Shown here: one piece after another, positions 1 to 9,945 of the stretch
Layout of the letters: each line of letters starts with the position of its first letter
Position numbering within the stretch: position 1 is the first letter of the stretch
Source: an uncultured Rhodospirillaceae bacterium
Lineage (GTDB): Bacteria > Pseudomonadota > Alphaproteobacteria > Reyranellales > Reyranellaceae
NCBI GenBank assembly: GCA_945952105.1
Contig: CAMFGZ010000016.1
Coordinates: forward strand, 1-64,000
Length of the DNA: 64,000 nucleotides
Direction of reading: 5' to 3'
Translations under genes and position numbers: made by a program
The notes under the pieces: model-generated
What the model was told of the DNA's origin: nothing
Database searches by the model: none
Seen by the model: the letters and a program-made list of their open reading frames with translations, nothing else

Positions 1-30
1 GCGCTTCTTGCGAAGCCAGCAGAACTTAAA

Positions 31-112
31 CGATCCTCTTAAGACGAGGATGACACCGCGTTCTTCAACAACTGTCATTCCAAGCGCAAGCGAAGGACCT
101 TTCGCTTATCGG
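31..112. repeat. Palindromic intergenic repeat-like sequence at the left edge
   Basis: This non-coding stretch lies downstream of the monooxygenase gene. Positions 33-38 and 46-51 form a 6-bp inverted repeat around TTAAGAC. GGATGACA (48-56) and TGTCATTCC (74-82) can pair with one bulge around a 17-base spacer. The motif TGTCATTCC followed by an AAGCG-rich arm resembles the short dispersed palindromic elements common in alphaproteobacterial intergenic DNA. No second copy was recognised in the window, so the repeat status is inference. It could also work as a transcription terminator for the - strand gene. Confidence 0.35.
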
Positions 113-116
113 CCGA

Positions 117-1616
117 TCAGCCGTAGACGAACGCCTCGTCTTCCAGGTCGATCGCCGGGAAGACGTTCTTCTCGTTCCAGTAGTCCTGCGTGTGCTGCCA
201 CTCCGGCTTGTCGCCGCGCCTGGGCAGCAGGTGCATGCCGCGCATCAGGTAACCCGGATTGAAGTTCTCCGGGTCGATCCAGGGCAGCAGAGCCATATCC
301 TTGTCCTCGGGCCGCAGGGCGACCTCGACCTTGCGGGCCTGGTGCTTGTCCATGTGGTCGAGCAGGCGGCACACGAAGTCGCCAACGAGGTCGGCGCGCA
401 GCGTCCAGCTCGCGCGGAAGTAGCCGAACACCCAGATCATGTTGGGCACACCGGTGAACATCATGCCGCGATAGGTCACGGTATCGGCGAAATCGACCGG
501 CTTGCCGTCCACCGTGAAGGCGATGTCCCCCATCACCGACAGGTCGAACCCGGTGGCCGTCACGACGATGTCGGCTTCCAGCGTCTTGCCGGACTTGAGC
601 AGGATCCCTTCCGGCACGAACCGGTCGATCTCGTCGGTCTCGACGGACGCCTTGCCGCCACGTATCGCTTTGAAGAGGTCACCGTCGGGAACGAAGGCGA
701 TGCGCTGCTGCCAGGGGCGGTAGCTCGGCGTGAAGTGCGGCTCCAGCGGAAAGTCCGGGCCGACATGAGCGCGGACGCCGGCCAGCAATTCGTTCCGCAC
801 CTTGTCGGATTCCTCGAAGGACCGGCGGGTGAAGACCGACTGATCGTGCAGGATCTTGCGGCGCACGATCTCGTGGATCCACTCCTCGTCGACCTCGAGC
901 TGGCGAAGAGTCTCGGCAAGCTCGATGGCGTTGCGGCCGGGAATGAAATAGGTCGGCGTCCGCTGCAGCATCGTCACATGACCGGCCTTGTCCGCCATCG
1001 CCGGGATGACTGTCGCGGCAGTGGCGCCCGAGCCGATCACGACGACCTTCTTGCCGGTGTAGTCGAGATCCTCCGGCCAGGTCTGCGGATGGACGATCTG
1101 GCCCTTGAAGCTCGCCATGTCCTTCCATTCCGGCGTGTAGCCGACGGAATGGCGGTAGTAGCCCTGGCACATCCACAGGAAGTTGGCCGTGAAACGGACC
1201 GCCTCGCCGCTGTCGGTGCGGACCGCCTCGATCGTCCAGAGACTCTCCTGGCTCGACCAGGAGGCGGACTCGATCCGGTGGCGATAGCGGATGTGCCGTG
1301 CCAGATCGTTCTCCTCTATGACCTCGCCCATGTAGGTCTTGATCTCCTGCGCCGTGGCGATCGGCTTGCCCTTCCAGGGCTTGAAGCGATAGCCGAACGT
1401 ATGCAGGTCGCTGTCGGACCGGATGCCGGGATACTTGTGCGTCAGCCAGGTGCCGCCGAAACTCTCCTGCGTCTCCAGGATGACGAAGCTGCGGTCGGGC
1501 ATCTGCGTGGTGAGATGATAGGCGCCACCGATGCCGGAAATGCCGGCACCGACGATCAGGACGTCGAAATGCTCGGTCTTGGCGGCTGCTTGCCTCGCAA
1601 GGGTGGTATCCGGCAT
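117..1616 (-). CDS. Flavin-containing monooxygenase, Baeyer-Villiger type
   Basis: This 499-residue protein should use FAD, NADPH and oxygen to insert oxygen next to a carbonyl or oxidise a soft nucleophile. The N-terminal FAD fold shows GAGISG at residues 23-28. A second Rossmann motif, IGSGATAAT, follows mid-protein. Between them is FKGQIVHPQTWP, an exact match to the type I Baeyer-Villiger fingerprint FxGxxxHxxxW(P/D). The start at 1616 (MPDTTLAR) is chosen because the frame upstream is low-complexity shadow sequence and 499 residues fits the family. The gene is divergent from the SGNH hydrolase with about 50 bp between starts. The substrate cannot be told from sequence. Confidence 0.88.
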   Translation of the reverse strand: MPDTTLARQAAAKTEHFDVLIVGAGISGIGGAYHLTTQMPDRSFVILETQESFGGTWLTHKYPGIRSDSDLHTFGYRFKPWKGKPIATAQEIKTYMGEVIEENDLARHIRYRHRIESASWSSQESLWTIEAVRTDSGEAVRFTANFLWMCQGYYRHSVGYTPEWKDMASFKGQIVHPQTWPEDLDYTGKKVVVIGSGATAATVIPAMADKAGHVTMLQRTPTYFIPGRNAIELAETLRQLEVDEEWIHEIVRRKILHDQSVFTRRSFEESDKVRNELLAGVRAHVGPDFPLEPHFTPSYRPWQQRIAFVPDGDLFKAIRGGKASVETDEIDRFVPEGILLKSGKTLEADIVVTATGFDLSVMGDIAFTVDGKPVDFADTVTYRGMMFTGVPNMIWVFGYFRASWTLRADLVGDFVCRLLDHMDKHQARKVEVALRPEDKDMALLPWIDPENFNPGYLMRGMHLLPRRGDKPEWQHTQDYWNEKNVFPAIDLEDEAFVYG

Positions 1617-1665
1617 GGGAAGGCTCTTTCCTGACTGGTAATCTGCAGCACAGTCTTGCTTGAAC

Positions 1666-2694
1666 ATGAGCGTCGAGACCAGTCCCCGAATGCCACGATC
1701 CGAAACCGGCCGGATTGGCCGCAGCGCCCTGGCGGCGGTCGCTGCCCTGCTCGCCCTGATCGCGGGGTTGGCGTTGGCCGAGGGCCTCACGCGGCTTTTC
1801 CTGCCCGCCTTCGACCCGTCCGGCCGTTTCGAGTTCACCTATCCCGTCGGTACCCTGATGCTCGGAACGCCCGGCACCACGGCGCGCCAAATCAAGAACA
1901 CCGGAGACTACGACGTTTCCGTCCGTATAAATGCGCATGGCCTGCGCGACAAAAATGATGTCTCCACCGCCACGCCCGAAGAGATCCTCGTGGTTGGCGA
2001 TTCATTCGCCTGGGGATGGGGTGTGGAGGAGATGGACCGTTTCTCGGACCGCCTCCAGATCCTGACCGGCCGGCGCACCTTCAATCTGGCGACGCCGACG
2101 GGCATCGACGGCTACTCGGCCCTGCTCGACTATGCCCGTTCGCTGGATGCGAAGACCGACCGTGTTGTTCTGGCCCTCTGCATGGAGAACGATCTTCAAC
2201 TCTACGGCACCCGGCCCGACGACGAAGAGGTGCCGCCCGCAGCCTTCCCGGTGCGGCAATGGCTGGCCGGCCATTCAGCCTTCTATCTTCTCGCCCTCAC
2301 AGTCGTCCATCAGACGCCCTGGTTGCGCGATCTCGCCGTGAAATCGGGTGCGATCGTCCCGAATCTGGAGGGGATCGCGAAGCAGGAGGAAGATCCCGCC
2401 ATCGTCGAGGCCTCGGCCGACCGGCTTCTCGACATCGCCCGGCGCTATCGCGCGCTCGTCGTCCTGATACCATCTCGCGCCCTCTGGGTCGGCCCCTCCC
2501 GTGACGTCGAGGACCGCGTGCACAAGGCGTTCCTGCTGGCTCTGCAGCGGCGCGGTATCGACGTGCTGGACCTGCGGCCGTTGCTGGAGGCAAAAGGAAC
2601 GCCGCTTGCTTATCACTTCGCCAACGACGGACACTGGAACGCCGCCGGCCACGCGCTTGCGGCCGAGGCCATAAGCCAGCATCTCGCCCGCTAA
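1666..2694 (+). CDS. Membrane-anchored SGNH/GDSL-like hydrolase
   Basis: This protein has about 342 residues. One hydrophobic segment near residues 20-42 probably anchors it in the inner membrane with the catalytic domain outside. The nucleophile block is GDSFAWGWGV near residue 111. The late block NDGHWNAAGH near the C-terminus supplies the Asp-x-x-His pair. This architecture is typical of the proteobacterial SGNH enzymes or acyltransferase partners related to AlgX/AlgJ. The ATG at 1666 is preferred; a TTG two codons upstream is an alternative. It is followed by the GMC oxidoreductase after 13 bp, so the two are probably co-transcribed. The substrate is unknown. Confidence 0.72.
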   Translation: MSVETSPRMPRSETGRIGRSALAAVAALLALIAGLALAEGLTRLFLPAFDPSGRFEFTYPVGTLMLGTPGTTARQIKNTGDYDVSVRINAHGLRDKNDVSTATPEEILVVGDSFAWGWGVEEMDRFSDRLQILTGRRTFNLATPTGIDGYSALLDYARSLDAKTDRVVLALCMENDLQLYGTRPDDEEVPPAAFPVRQWLAGHSAFYLLALTVVHQTPWLRDLAVKSGAIVPNLEGIAKQEEDPAIVEASADRLLDIARRYRALVVLIPSRALWVGPSRDVEDRVHKAFLLALQRRGIDVLDLRPLLEAKGTPLAYHFANDGHWNAAGHALAAEAISQHLAR

Positions 2695-2707
2695 CGGAAG
2701 TACGCTC

Positions 2708-4312
2708 ATGCACGACAAGGTCGACGTCCTCATCATCGGTTCGGGAGCCTCGGGCGCCGCGATGGCCTGGAGCCTCGCCGACACCAGGATGCGGATCCTC
2801 TGCCTGGAGCAGGGCGACTGGGTGAAGCCGACCGATTACCCGACCAATGGCCGGGACTGGGAAGCTCGCCTGTTCAGCGACTTCGCCATCAACCCGAACC
2901 GCCGGGCGCGCGAGACCGACTATCCGATCAACAATGGTACTTCGCCGATCCAGGTGGTGAACTTCAACGGCGTCGGCGGCAGCACCATCATGTATACGGC
3001 GCACTATCCGCGCCTGCATCCGTCGGACTTTCGGGTGAAGTCGCTGGACGGCGTGGCCGACGACTGGCCGGTCGACTACGCCACACTGGAGCCCTACTTC
3101 GCCGAGAACGACCGCATGACCGGCGTCGCGGGCCTCGCGGGCGACCCGGCCTATCCCCATCACGACCTGCCGATGCCGCCGCTGCCGCTCGGCAAGACCG
3201 GCAAGTGCTTCGGCGAGGCGATGAACAAGCTCGGCTGGCACTGGTGGCCGTCGGACTCGGCGATCGCCACGACCGAATATGACGGCCGCGCGCCCTGCAT
3301 CAATCTCGGCCACTGCACGCCGGGTTGTGCCCAGGGCGCCAAGGCCAGCACCGACGTCACCTACTGGCAGCATGCGCTCCGCGCCGGCGTCGAGTTGCGC
3401 ACACGCGCGCGCGTCCGCGAGATCACGGTCGGCCCAGACGGCCTCGCGACCGGCGCGATCTACTACGACGCCGAAGGCAAGGAGCATTTCCAGCCGGCCG
3501 AGATGGTGATCGTCGCCTGCAACGGCATCGGCACGCCGCGACTGCTGCTCAATTCGATGTCGGGCAAATTCCCGAACGGCATCGCCAATTCGAGCGGCCT
3601 CGTGGGCAAGAACCTGATGTTCCACCCGTTCGCCCATACCTATGGCTATGTCGACGAGCCGATCGACGGCAACACCGGCGCGCAGCTCTCACTGTGGAGC
3701 CAGGAATTCTACGAGACCGACCGGGCCCGCGGCTTCGTGCGTGGCTATACGCTGCAGCTCCATCGCGGCGCCGGCATGATCGTCGACGCCATCGCCAACA
3801 CCGCACGCGGCTTCCTGCCCTGGGGCGAAGCGCATCACGACGTCTATCGCACCATCTTCAATCGCAAGCTCGGGCTTTCGGCGATCTGCGAGGACCTGCC
3901 CGAGGAGCACAACCGGGTCACGCTCGATCCGGTGCTGAAGGATAGCAACGGTATTCCCGCGCCGAAGATCGAGTACACGCTGAGCGAAAACAGCAGGAAG
4001 ATGATCGCCCACGGTGTCGCGCGCTCGAAGGAGGTCCTGGAAGCGGCCGGGGCGAAGAACATTGGCGGCGAGGCACCGATGCTCAATGCCGGCTGGCACC
4101 TGATGGGCACGGCACGCATGGGCACCGATCCCGAGCGCTCGGTGGTCAACGAATGGGGCCGCTGCCATGACGTGAAGAACATGTTCGTCATCGATGGCAG
4201 CATATGGGTCACGTCGGGTGGCGTGAACCCGACCTCGACCATCCAGGCGCTGGCGCTCTACATCGCCGACAACATCAAGCGGCGTCTCGCCGACGCCACG
4301 CTTTTCGACTGA
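2708..4312 (+). CDS. GMC-family FAD oxidoreductase (large subunit)
   Basis: This 534-residue flavoprotein dehydrogenase probably acts on an alcohol or sugar and passes electrons to the respiratory chain. It opens with the FAD dinucleotide fold IIGSGASGAAMAWSLAD. It carries the Cys-rich CINLGHCTPGCAQGAK stretch seen in the gluconate/sorbitol dehydrogenase branch. The C-terminal GMC block has the catalytic His in HLMGTARMG and the Asn in NPTSTIQALAL. The next gene, 11 bp downstream, encodes a small protein resembling the partner subunit of such enzymes. There is no Tat-type signal in the large subunit, so any export would depend on a partner. Confidence 0.87.
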   Translation: MHDKVDVLIIGSGASGAAMAWSLADTRMRILCLEQGDWVKPTDYPTNGRDWEARLFSDFAINPNRRARETDYPINNGTSPIQVVNFNGVGGSTIMYTAHYPRLHPSDFRVKSLDGVADDWPVDYATLEPYFAENDRMTGVAGLAGDPAYPHHDLPMPPLPLGKTGKCFGEAMNKLGWHWWPSDSAIATTEYDGRAPCINLGHCTPGCAQGAKASTDVTYWQHALRAGVELRTRARVREITVGPDGLATGAIYYDAEGKEHFQPAEMVIVACNGIGTPRLLLNSMSGKFPNGIANSSGLVGKNLMFHPFAHTYGYVDEPIDGNTGAQLSLWSQEFYETDRARGFVRGYTLQLHRGAGMIVDAIANTARGFLPWGEAHHDVYRTIFNRKLGLSAICEDLPEEHNRVTLDPVLKDSNGIPAPKIEYTLSENSRKMIAHGVARSKEVLEAAGAKNIGGEAPMLNAGWHLMGTARMGTDPERSVVNEWGRCHDVKNMFVIDGSIWVTSGGVNPTSTIQALALYIADNIKRRLADATLFD

Positions 4313-4323
4313 GGCTGACGAAC

Positions 4324-4767
4324 ATGGAATATGAAGCACTGACCGGCGCCGAAACCCGCGACCTGCGCATGCTGGCCGGCGTCATGATCCCCGCCAGCAG
4401 CAGCCATGGCGTGCCCGGCGCCGACGACGAGCTGATCTTCGCGGACATCGTCAGAAGCCTGGAACGCGACACCGCCGACGCGAAGACTGCGCTGAAGCAG
4501 CTCGCCGCGCTGTCGGGGGGTGCGTTTGCCGATCTCGCGCCGGAGCGCCGCGCCGAGGTCGCCGGCCGCTTCAAGCAGGACGGCGGTGCGCCCCTCTTCG
4601 CCCTCAATCGCGTGGTGCTGCTCTGCTACTACCGCGACGACCGCGTGATGCGTGCCCTGGGCCAGGAGCCGCGCTCGCCCTTTCCGAAGGGCCATGTCGT
4701 CGAACAGGGCGACTGGTCGCTGCTCGATCCGGTGAAGAAGCGCGCGCCTATGTGGCGACGCGTCTAA
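4324..4767 (+). CDS. Small partner protein of the GMC dehydrogenase (gluconate 2-dehydrogenase subunit 3-like)
   Basis: This 147-residue protein starts at the ATG at 4324, 11 bp after the GMC gene. The longer frame upstream is a shadow of the GMC C-terminus. The N-terminal part (residues 1-30, ending LAGVMIPAS) resembles the small third subunit that accompanies GMC-type gluconate/sorbitol dehydrogenases. The C-terminus contains a CYYRDDRVMRALGQEPR patch common in these accessory proteins. No signal peptide is evident. Its stop overlaps the stop of the convergent lipoprotein gene by 3-4 bases. The assignment rests mostly on position and general resemblance. Confidence 0.65.
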   Translation: MEYEALTGAETRDLRMLAGVMIPASSSHGVPGADDELIFADIVRSLERDTADAKTALKQLAALSGGAFADLAPERRAEVAGRFKQDGGAPLFALNRVVLLCYYRDDRVMRALGQEPRSPFPKGHVVEQGDWSLLDPVKKRAPMWRRV

Positions 4768-5126
4768 CCTTGTCCTCGTGCCTTCAGCACGAAACGCATC
4801 GCACGGAAGCTCGAATCCTTCTGGATCGCCGCCGCGACGCGGGGATCTCCGGAGGGATTGCTGAGGGAGATCAGGACATCCGTCTGGGTCTGGCAGGAGG
4901 CCGCCGCCGTCGCGGCGAGGGACTGCGCGCTGGCACTGTAGACCTCGGCCAGGTGGATGTTTGCGGCGAGACAGTTGTCGCGCGCCTCGTAAGCATCGTC
5001 GATGCTCTTCATGAGCTTGGGATTGGAGAGGCCGGCCCCGCGCAACGAGGTCGCCGCCTCGCAGCCGGCAAGCAGCAACGGGAGCGCCATGAGGGCCGCT
5101 TGCAGGGTCGTCCTGGTCACCGTCAT
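4764..5126 (-). CDS. Small predicted lipoprotein, function unknown
   Basis: This 120-residue protein begins with a short basic N-terminus, a hydrophobic core and the lipobox LLAG followed by Cys at about residue 22. It is therefore probably exported and lipid-anchored. The mature part has two further cysteines, in DNCLAAN and ASCQTQT, which could form a disulphide, and is otherwise helical and Ala/Ser-rich. No family was recognised. It lies 83 bp downstream of the acyl-CoA dehydrogenase gene on the same strand, with a strong GC hairpin between them, so it is probably transcribed separately. Confidence 0.7.
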   Translation of the reverse strand: MTVTRTTLQAALMALPLLLAGCEAATSLRGAGLSNPKLMKSIDDAYEARDNCLAANIHLAEVYSASAQSLAATAAASCQTQTDVLISLSNPSGDPRVAAAIQKDSSFRAMRFVLKARGQG

Positions 5127-5172
5127 CCGCTCTTCCACTCTCTCGTCAACTCGACGCAACAAAATTACAGAC

Positions 5173-5198
5173 GGGCCCGGCCTGTCAAGACCGGGCCC
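5173..5198 (-). terminator. GC-rich hairpin downstream of the acyl-CoA dehydrogenase gene
   Basis: GGGCCCGG and CCGGGCCC form a perfect 8-bp stem around a 10-base loop, 12 bp past the acyl-CoA dehydrogenase stop. On the - strand it is followed by GTCTGTAATTTTG, which is only weakly T-rich. It is either a weak Rho-independent terminator or an mRNA-stabilising hairpin. Confidence 0.5.
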
Positions 5199-5209
5199 CA
5201 CTCCTGTCT

Positions 5210-6487
<1,278 letters not shown>

Positions 6488-6631
6488 TGAGGTTTCCTCG
6501 TTTCGGTCGATCAGGCTTCTGTTCGGGCAATCCCTACAGACCTGAGATTTCCGGTCAATAGGCCACCCAACCCGGCCCACCAACCCGTTGGAAGCAGGCG
6601 CTCCGGAGGCACAATCTCGCTACATCGAGAG

Positions 6632-6772
6632 GTGGCCGGCAAGGGAAGCCTCAACGGCAAGGTCGCCGCGGTGACGGGCGGGGCATCGGGAATTGGCGAG
6701 GCGAGCGCGGACCGCTGGAACGAGATCCTCAACGTCGACCTGATGAGCCATGCCTTCTGCGCCAAGTCGGCC
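6632..6772 (+). pseudogene. Short-chain dehydrogenase remnant with a large internal deletion
   Basis: Translation from 6632 gives GKVAAVTGGASGIGEAS, the Rossmann start of a short-chain dehydrogenase/reductase. It then jumps directly to DRWNEILNVDLMSHAFC, which matches the helix after the NAG motif in intact members. Roughly 80-90 residues between them are missing, and everything after the AKSA at about 6772 (catalytic Ser, YxxxK, C-terminus) is absent. The frame then runs into antisense FKBP sequence. It is a decayed gene, and it accounts for much of the 302-bp gap between the acyl-CoA dehydrogenase and FKBP genes. Confidence 0.75.
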
Positions 6773-6789
6773 CGGCGCGAAGACGAGGC

Positions 6790-7137
6790 TTACTTGATCG
6801 CCAGCAGCTCGACCTCGAAGATCAGCGTGGCGTTGGGCGGAATGACGCCGCCGGCACCGCGCGCGCCATAGCCCAGTTCCGGCGGAATGATCAGCGTCCG
6901 CTTGCCACCGACCTTCATGGTCGCGACGCCCTCGTCCCAGCCGCCGATGACGTGCCGCATGCCGATGGGGAACTCGAACGGCGAGCCGTGATCGAGGGAC
7001 GAATCGAACTTCTTGCCCTTGGCCCCTCCTTCGAAGAGCCATCCCGTGTAGTGCATGACGCAGGTCTCGCCCGTCTTGGGGCTCGCCCCTGTGCCTACAG
7101 TCGTATCGATGATTTTCAGGCCACTCTCGATCGTCAT
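6790..7137 (-). CDS. FKBP-type peptidyl-prolyl cis-trans isomerase
   Basis: This 115-residue protein is a single FKBP domain that speeds cis-trans isomerisation of X-Pro bonds. The family pattern is intact: VMHYTGWL, GSPFEFPIGMRHVIGGWDEG and GYGARGAGGVIPPNATLIFE. There is no signal peptide or dimerisation extension, so it is a minimal cytoplasmic form. The full length agrees with the fkpA/FKBP12-like class. It reads toward the SDR remnant and stands alone between unrelated genes. Confidence 0.93.
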   Translation of the reverse strand: MTIESGLKIIDTTVGTGASPKTGETCVMHYTGWLFEGGAKGKKFDSSLDHGSPFEFPIGMRHVIGGWDEGVATMKVGGKRTLIIPPELGYGARGAGGVIPPNATLIFEVELLAIK

Positions 7138-7239
7138 GTTCTCCCCCGGAAAGATCGCGTGCGCATCCAGCGATACGAGACAATGGCGATCAAGCCAACC
7201 CCTAACGGGGCGGTCTGAGACTCGGCGAGTTGTGCCGCG

Positions 7240-7818
7240 TCACACGCCCAAAGGGGCATCCTGACCGACGACCTGCCTGTACAGCGCGCGCACCTCGTCC
7301 GAAACGCGGCGCGTGTCTTCCTTCAGGTTGCGCGGCGTGATCGCGATGAAGGCGATTTCCCAATCGTCAGGCTTCGGCACGCCCACTTTCGGCACGAAGG
7401 CGTGCGGTGCGCCGGGCGCGTTGTGAAAATGACCGCCGCCAACCACCGGCGTCAGCACCGGCTTGCCATCCTCATCGACGGAGAAGCCTTCCGCCTCGCC
7501 CACGACATACATCGGGAACTGATCGGTACGGCTGGCGACATGCGTGTGAAGCTCGACCTTCGGCAGGAACACTGCCGCCACGCCGCGGCCGTGCCGGTTC
7601 TGGCCCAAACGCCATGGGCCGGGTCCGGTCAAATCCGGCGCGGAGGCAAAGTGATGTTCCTCGCGGGCCAGGACGGCGCGCAGAGCTTCCTTCGGATTGA
7701 ATTCAGAGCCGGCCGCGGCGCGGGCCCTGCTGAAATCCGCATAGACGGACTTCATCCACTGAAGCTCGTCATCGGCCAGTTCGTGGTCGAGGACCGGCAA
7801 AGTCGCTGCGTCAGGCAT
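7240..7818 (-). CDS. Conserved hypothetical protein, cupin-like
   Basis: This 192-residue cytoplasmic protein has a central segment typical of small beta-barrel metal proteins: FLPKVELHTHVASRTD, then a Gly/Glu turn (VVGEAEGFSVDE), then GGGHFHNAPGAPHAFVP. The paired histidines could bind a metal as in cupins. The catalytic role is not known. A 17-bp acidic N-terminal helix region (LDHELADDELQWMKSVYADF) precedes it. Its stop is about 100 bp from the FKBP start on the same strand, so an operon is possible but unproven. Confidence 0.6.
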   Translation of the reverse strand: MPDAATLPVLDHELADDELQWMKSVYADFSRARAAAGSEFNPKEALRAVLAREEHHFASAPDLTGPGPWRLGQNRHGRGVAAVFLPKVELHTHVASRTDQFPMYVVGEAEGFSVDEDGKPVLTPVVGGGHFHNAPGAPHAFVPKVGVPKPDDWEIAFIAITPRNLKEDTRRVSDEVRALYRQVVGQDAPLGV

Positions 7819-7949
7819 AAAAGGCTCCGCTCGTCGCTGCTCCGAATTTCTCTTTATCCGGGATTTCGCAGATCGTCAGCGAAGTCTGCTGCATCGCGCA
7901 CAAGACCTGCGTCACTTCGAGAAGGAGGCTATTCAGCCCGGGCAGGTAA

Positions 7950-8042
7950 TGGCGGAGGGGATGGGATTCGAACCCACGATAGGGATTATCTCCCTATAAC
8001 GGTTTAGCAAACCGCCGCCTTCGGCCACTCGGCCACCCCTCC
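7950..8042 (-). tRNA. tRNA-Ser (anticodon GCU)
   Basis: Read on the - strand, the sequence folds as a class II tRNA. The acceptor stem is GGAGGGG/CCCCTCC with discriminator G and an encoded CCA (complement of 7950-7952). The D-arm is GCCGAGTGGCCGAAGGC. The anticodon loop TTTGCTAAA gives GCU, there is a long variable arm (TAGGGAGATAATCCCTA), and the T-arm is GTGGGTTCGAATCCCAT. All features fit tRNA-Ser reading AGC/AGU. No integrase or att-like duplication was seen beside it. Confidence 0.97.
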
Positions 8043-8191
8043 GCAGACCCGTTAAGACCCCGGCGACCATAACCCACGACGGATGCCGGGCGGTTCTAGC
8101 GGCGGCACCTGGGGGTGTCAAACGACCGTGTGATTTCGCAAGCATTTACAGGCTCTTGGCGCACGGGCCTTAAGCGTGCGACGCTCCGGCC

Positions 8192-9352
8192 ATGACCTCT
8201 GCCTCCATCGACATGCTCCAGCGCCTGGTCGCGTTCGACACGACCTCCCGCAACTCCAACCTCGACCTGATCAAGTACATCCAGGGCTACCTGGACGAGC
8301 ACGGGATCCGCAGCACGCTGGTCCCCAACGAGGAAGGCACCAAGGCAAACCTGTTCGCCTCGGTCGGCCCGGACGCCGAGGGCGGGATCGTCCTGTCCGG
8401 TCATACCGACGTCGTCCCGGTCGACGGACAGCCCTGGGAGACCGACCCGTGGACCCTGACCGAGAAGACCGACGGCAATCTCTACGGTCGCGGCACCTGC
8501 GACATGAAGGGCTTCATCGCCGCCTGCCTGGCCCATGTGCCGGCGCTCAAGAAGGCGAAGCTCAAGGTTCCGATGCACTTCGCCTTCAGCTATGACGAGG
8601 AGATCGGTTGCCTGGGTGCCCATTCCCTGGCCGAGAAGCTGGTCGGCAACGTCCCTCGCCCGCAGGCCGTGATCGTCGGCGAGCCGACCATGATGGGCGT
8701 CGTGAATGCCCAGAATGCCGGCGGCGGCATCATCGCCACCTTCACCGGCGTGGAGGCCCATTCGTCGATGACGCATCTCGGCGTCAGCGCCATCCACTTC
8801 GCCGGCGACTTCATCCACTGGCTGAACGAGCTGCAGGTCGAGCTGGCAAGCCGCAAGCGGACCGACATCGACACGGTCCCCGGCCACACCACGATCAACG
8901 TCGGCATCGTGACCGGCGGCACCGCGGGCAACATCCTGGCGCGGGAATGCACGCTCAACTGGGGCTACCGCACCCTGCCCGGTGACGATCCCTGGGAAGT
9001 CCAGCGCCGCGCCGAGGCCTATGTGGCCGAACTGCTGCTGCCGAAGATGAAGGCCAGGCACCCTGATGCCGACATTCAGCTGAAGCGCCGCTCCTTCGTC
9101 CCGGGCCTGCTGCCGCAGGAGAATGAGGAGGCCGCAAAGCTCGCCTTGCAATGGACGGGCGGCAACCGCACCTACGCAGTGCCCTATGGGACCGAGGCCG
9201 GCATTTTCCGTAGCCACGGCATCCCGACCGTCATCTGCGGCCCGGGCGACATCTCGCAGGCGCACCAGCCGAACGAGTTCGTCGCCAGGTCGCAGATGGA
9301 CGCCTGCGACGCCTTCATCGGCAAAATGATCGGCTGGGCCGAGCGGCAGTAG
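8192..9352 (+). CDS. argE: Acetylornithine deacetylase
   Basis: This 386-residue M20-family zinc hydrolase is predicted to release acetate from N-acetylornithine in arginine synthesis. The first metal motif is LSGHTDVVPVDG, and the second region is GRGTCDMKGFIAACL. YDEEIGCLGA carries the general-base Glu pair. The dimerisation lid follows (TGVEAHSS), and the C-terminal metal His is in ISQAHQPNEFV. WETDPWTLTEK is typical of ArgE rather than DapE. The gene stands alone about 150 bp from the tRNA. Closely related M20 deacylases with other substrates cannot be excluded. Confidence 0.88.
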   Translation: MTSASIDMLQRLVAFDTTSRNSNLDLIKYIQGYLDEHGIRSTLVPNEEGTKANLFASVGPDAEGGIVLSGHTDVVPVDGQPWETDPWTLTEKTDGNLYGRGTCDMKGFIAACLAHVPALKKAKLKVPMHFAFSYDEEIGCLGAHSLAEKLVGNVPRPQAVIVGEPTMMGVVNAQNAGGGIIATFTGVEAHSSMTHLGVSAIHFAGDFIHWLNELQVELASRKRTDIDTVPGHTTINVGIVTGGTAGNILARECTLNWGYRTLPGDDPWEVQRRAEAYVAELLLPKMKARHPDADIQLKRRSFVPGLLPQENEEAAKLALQWTGGNRTYAVPYGTEAGIFRSHGIPTVICGPGDISQAHQPNEFVARSQMDACDAFIGKMIGWAERQ

Positions 9353-9356
9353 TCCG

Positions 9357-9875
9357 TCAGCCTTCCGTGCGGCGCGTCGTCTCGAACAGGAACCAGACGC
9401 GCTTTTCGGTCTCGTCGATCCAGTTCTCGATCAGGCTCGCGGTCGCGATGTCGTTGTGCTCGTCGCACAGCTCATGGAGCGTGCGCATGTGGACGCAGAG
9501 CTGCTTGTTGTCATCGCGCAGCTCCGCGAGCATGTCGAGCGGGGTCACATAGTCGGCATCGTTGTCGAGCACGCGCTGCAGCCGGGAGATGTGGCCGATC
9601 GAGCGAAGGGTTCCGCCCCCGAGCTTGCGGACCCGCTCGGCGATGACATCGACCATGGCATCGAGTTCGGTGGCCTGCTCATCGAGCAGCAGGTGATAGT
9701 CGCGGAAGTTCGGACCCGACATGTGCCAGTGGAAGTTCTTGGTCTTCCAGTAGAGGGCGGCCACGTCAGCCAGAAGAATGTTAAGGCCGCCAGTGAGGTC
9801 CTTGGTAGCGTTGGCGCCGAGATCCGTCGGGGTGGCGAGCGCGGCGGTCTTGCGAGACTTGATGTCCTTGGCCAT
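9357..9875 (-). CDS. dps: Dps-family DNA-binding ferritin
   Basis: This 172-residue protein belongs to the starvation-induced miniferritins that oxidise and store iron and shield DNA. The hallmark ferroxidase segment NFHWHMSGPNFRDYH is followed by DEQATELDAMVDVIAERVR. The Lys/Arg-rich N-terminal tail (MAKDIKSRKTAAL) may contact DNA. The start at 9875 is the Met of MAKDIKSRK. The frame further upstream overlaps no recognised domain. It converges on argE with only 4 bp between stops. Confidence 0.93.
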   Translation of the reverse strand: MAKDIKSRKTAALATPTDLGANATKDLTGGLNILLADVAALYWKTKNFHWHMSGPNFRDYHLLLDEQATELDAMVDVIAERVRKLGGGTLRSIGHISRLQRVLDNDADYVTPLDMLAELRDDNKQLCVHMRTLHELCDEHNDIATASLIENWIDETEKRVWFLFETTRRTEG

Positions 9876-9945
9876 GGGCTGACTCCTGGGAATGGCTTGT
9901 GGCGCGGAATCTAACGCGGTTTTGCTGGCCGGTGAACCGCTCCGC

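Noticed and set aside
192..1634. Long open frame on the + strand opposite the monooxygenase gene
   Set aside because: It is a high-G+C antisense shadow; the - strand frame has clear FAD and Baeyer-Villiger motifs and the + frame has no recognisable domain.
7950..8042. tRNA-Ser as an integration site for a genomic island
   Set aside because: No integrase gene and no repeated tRNA 3' end were seen on either side.
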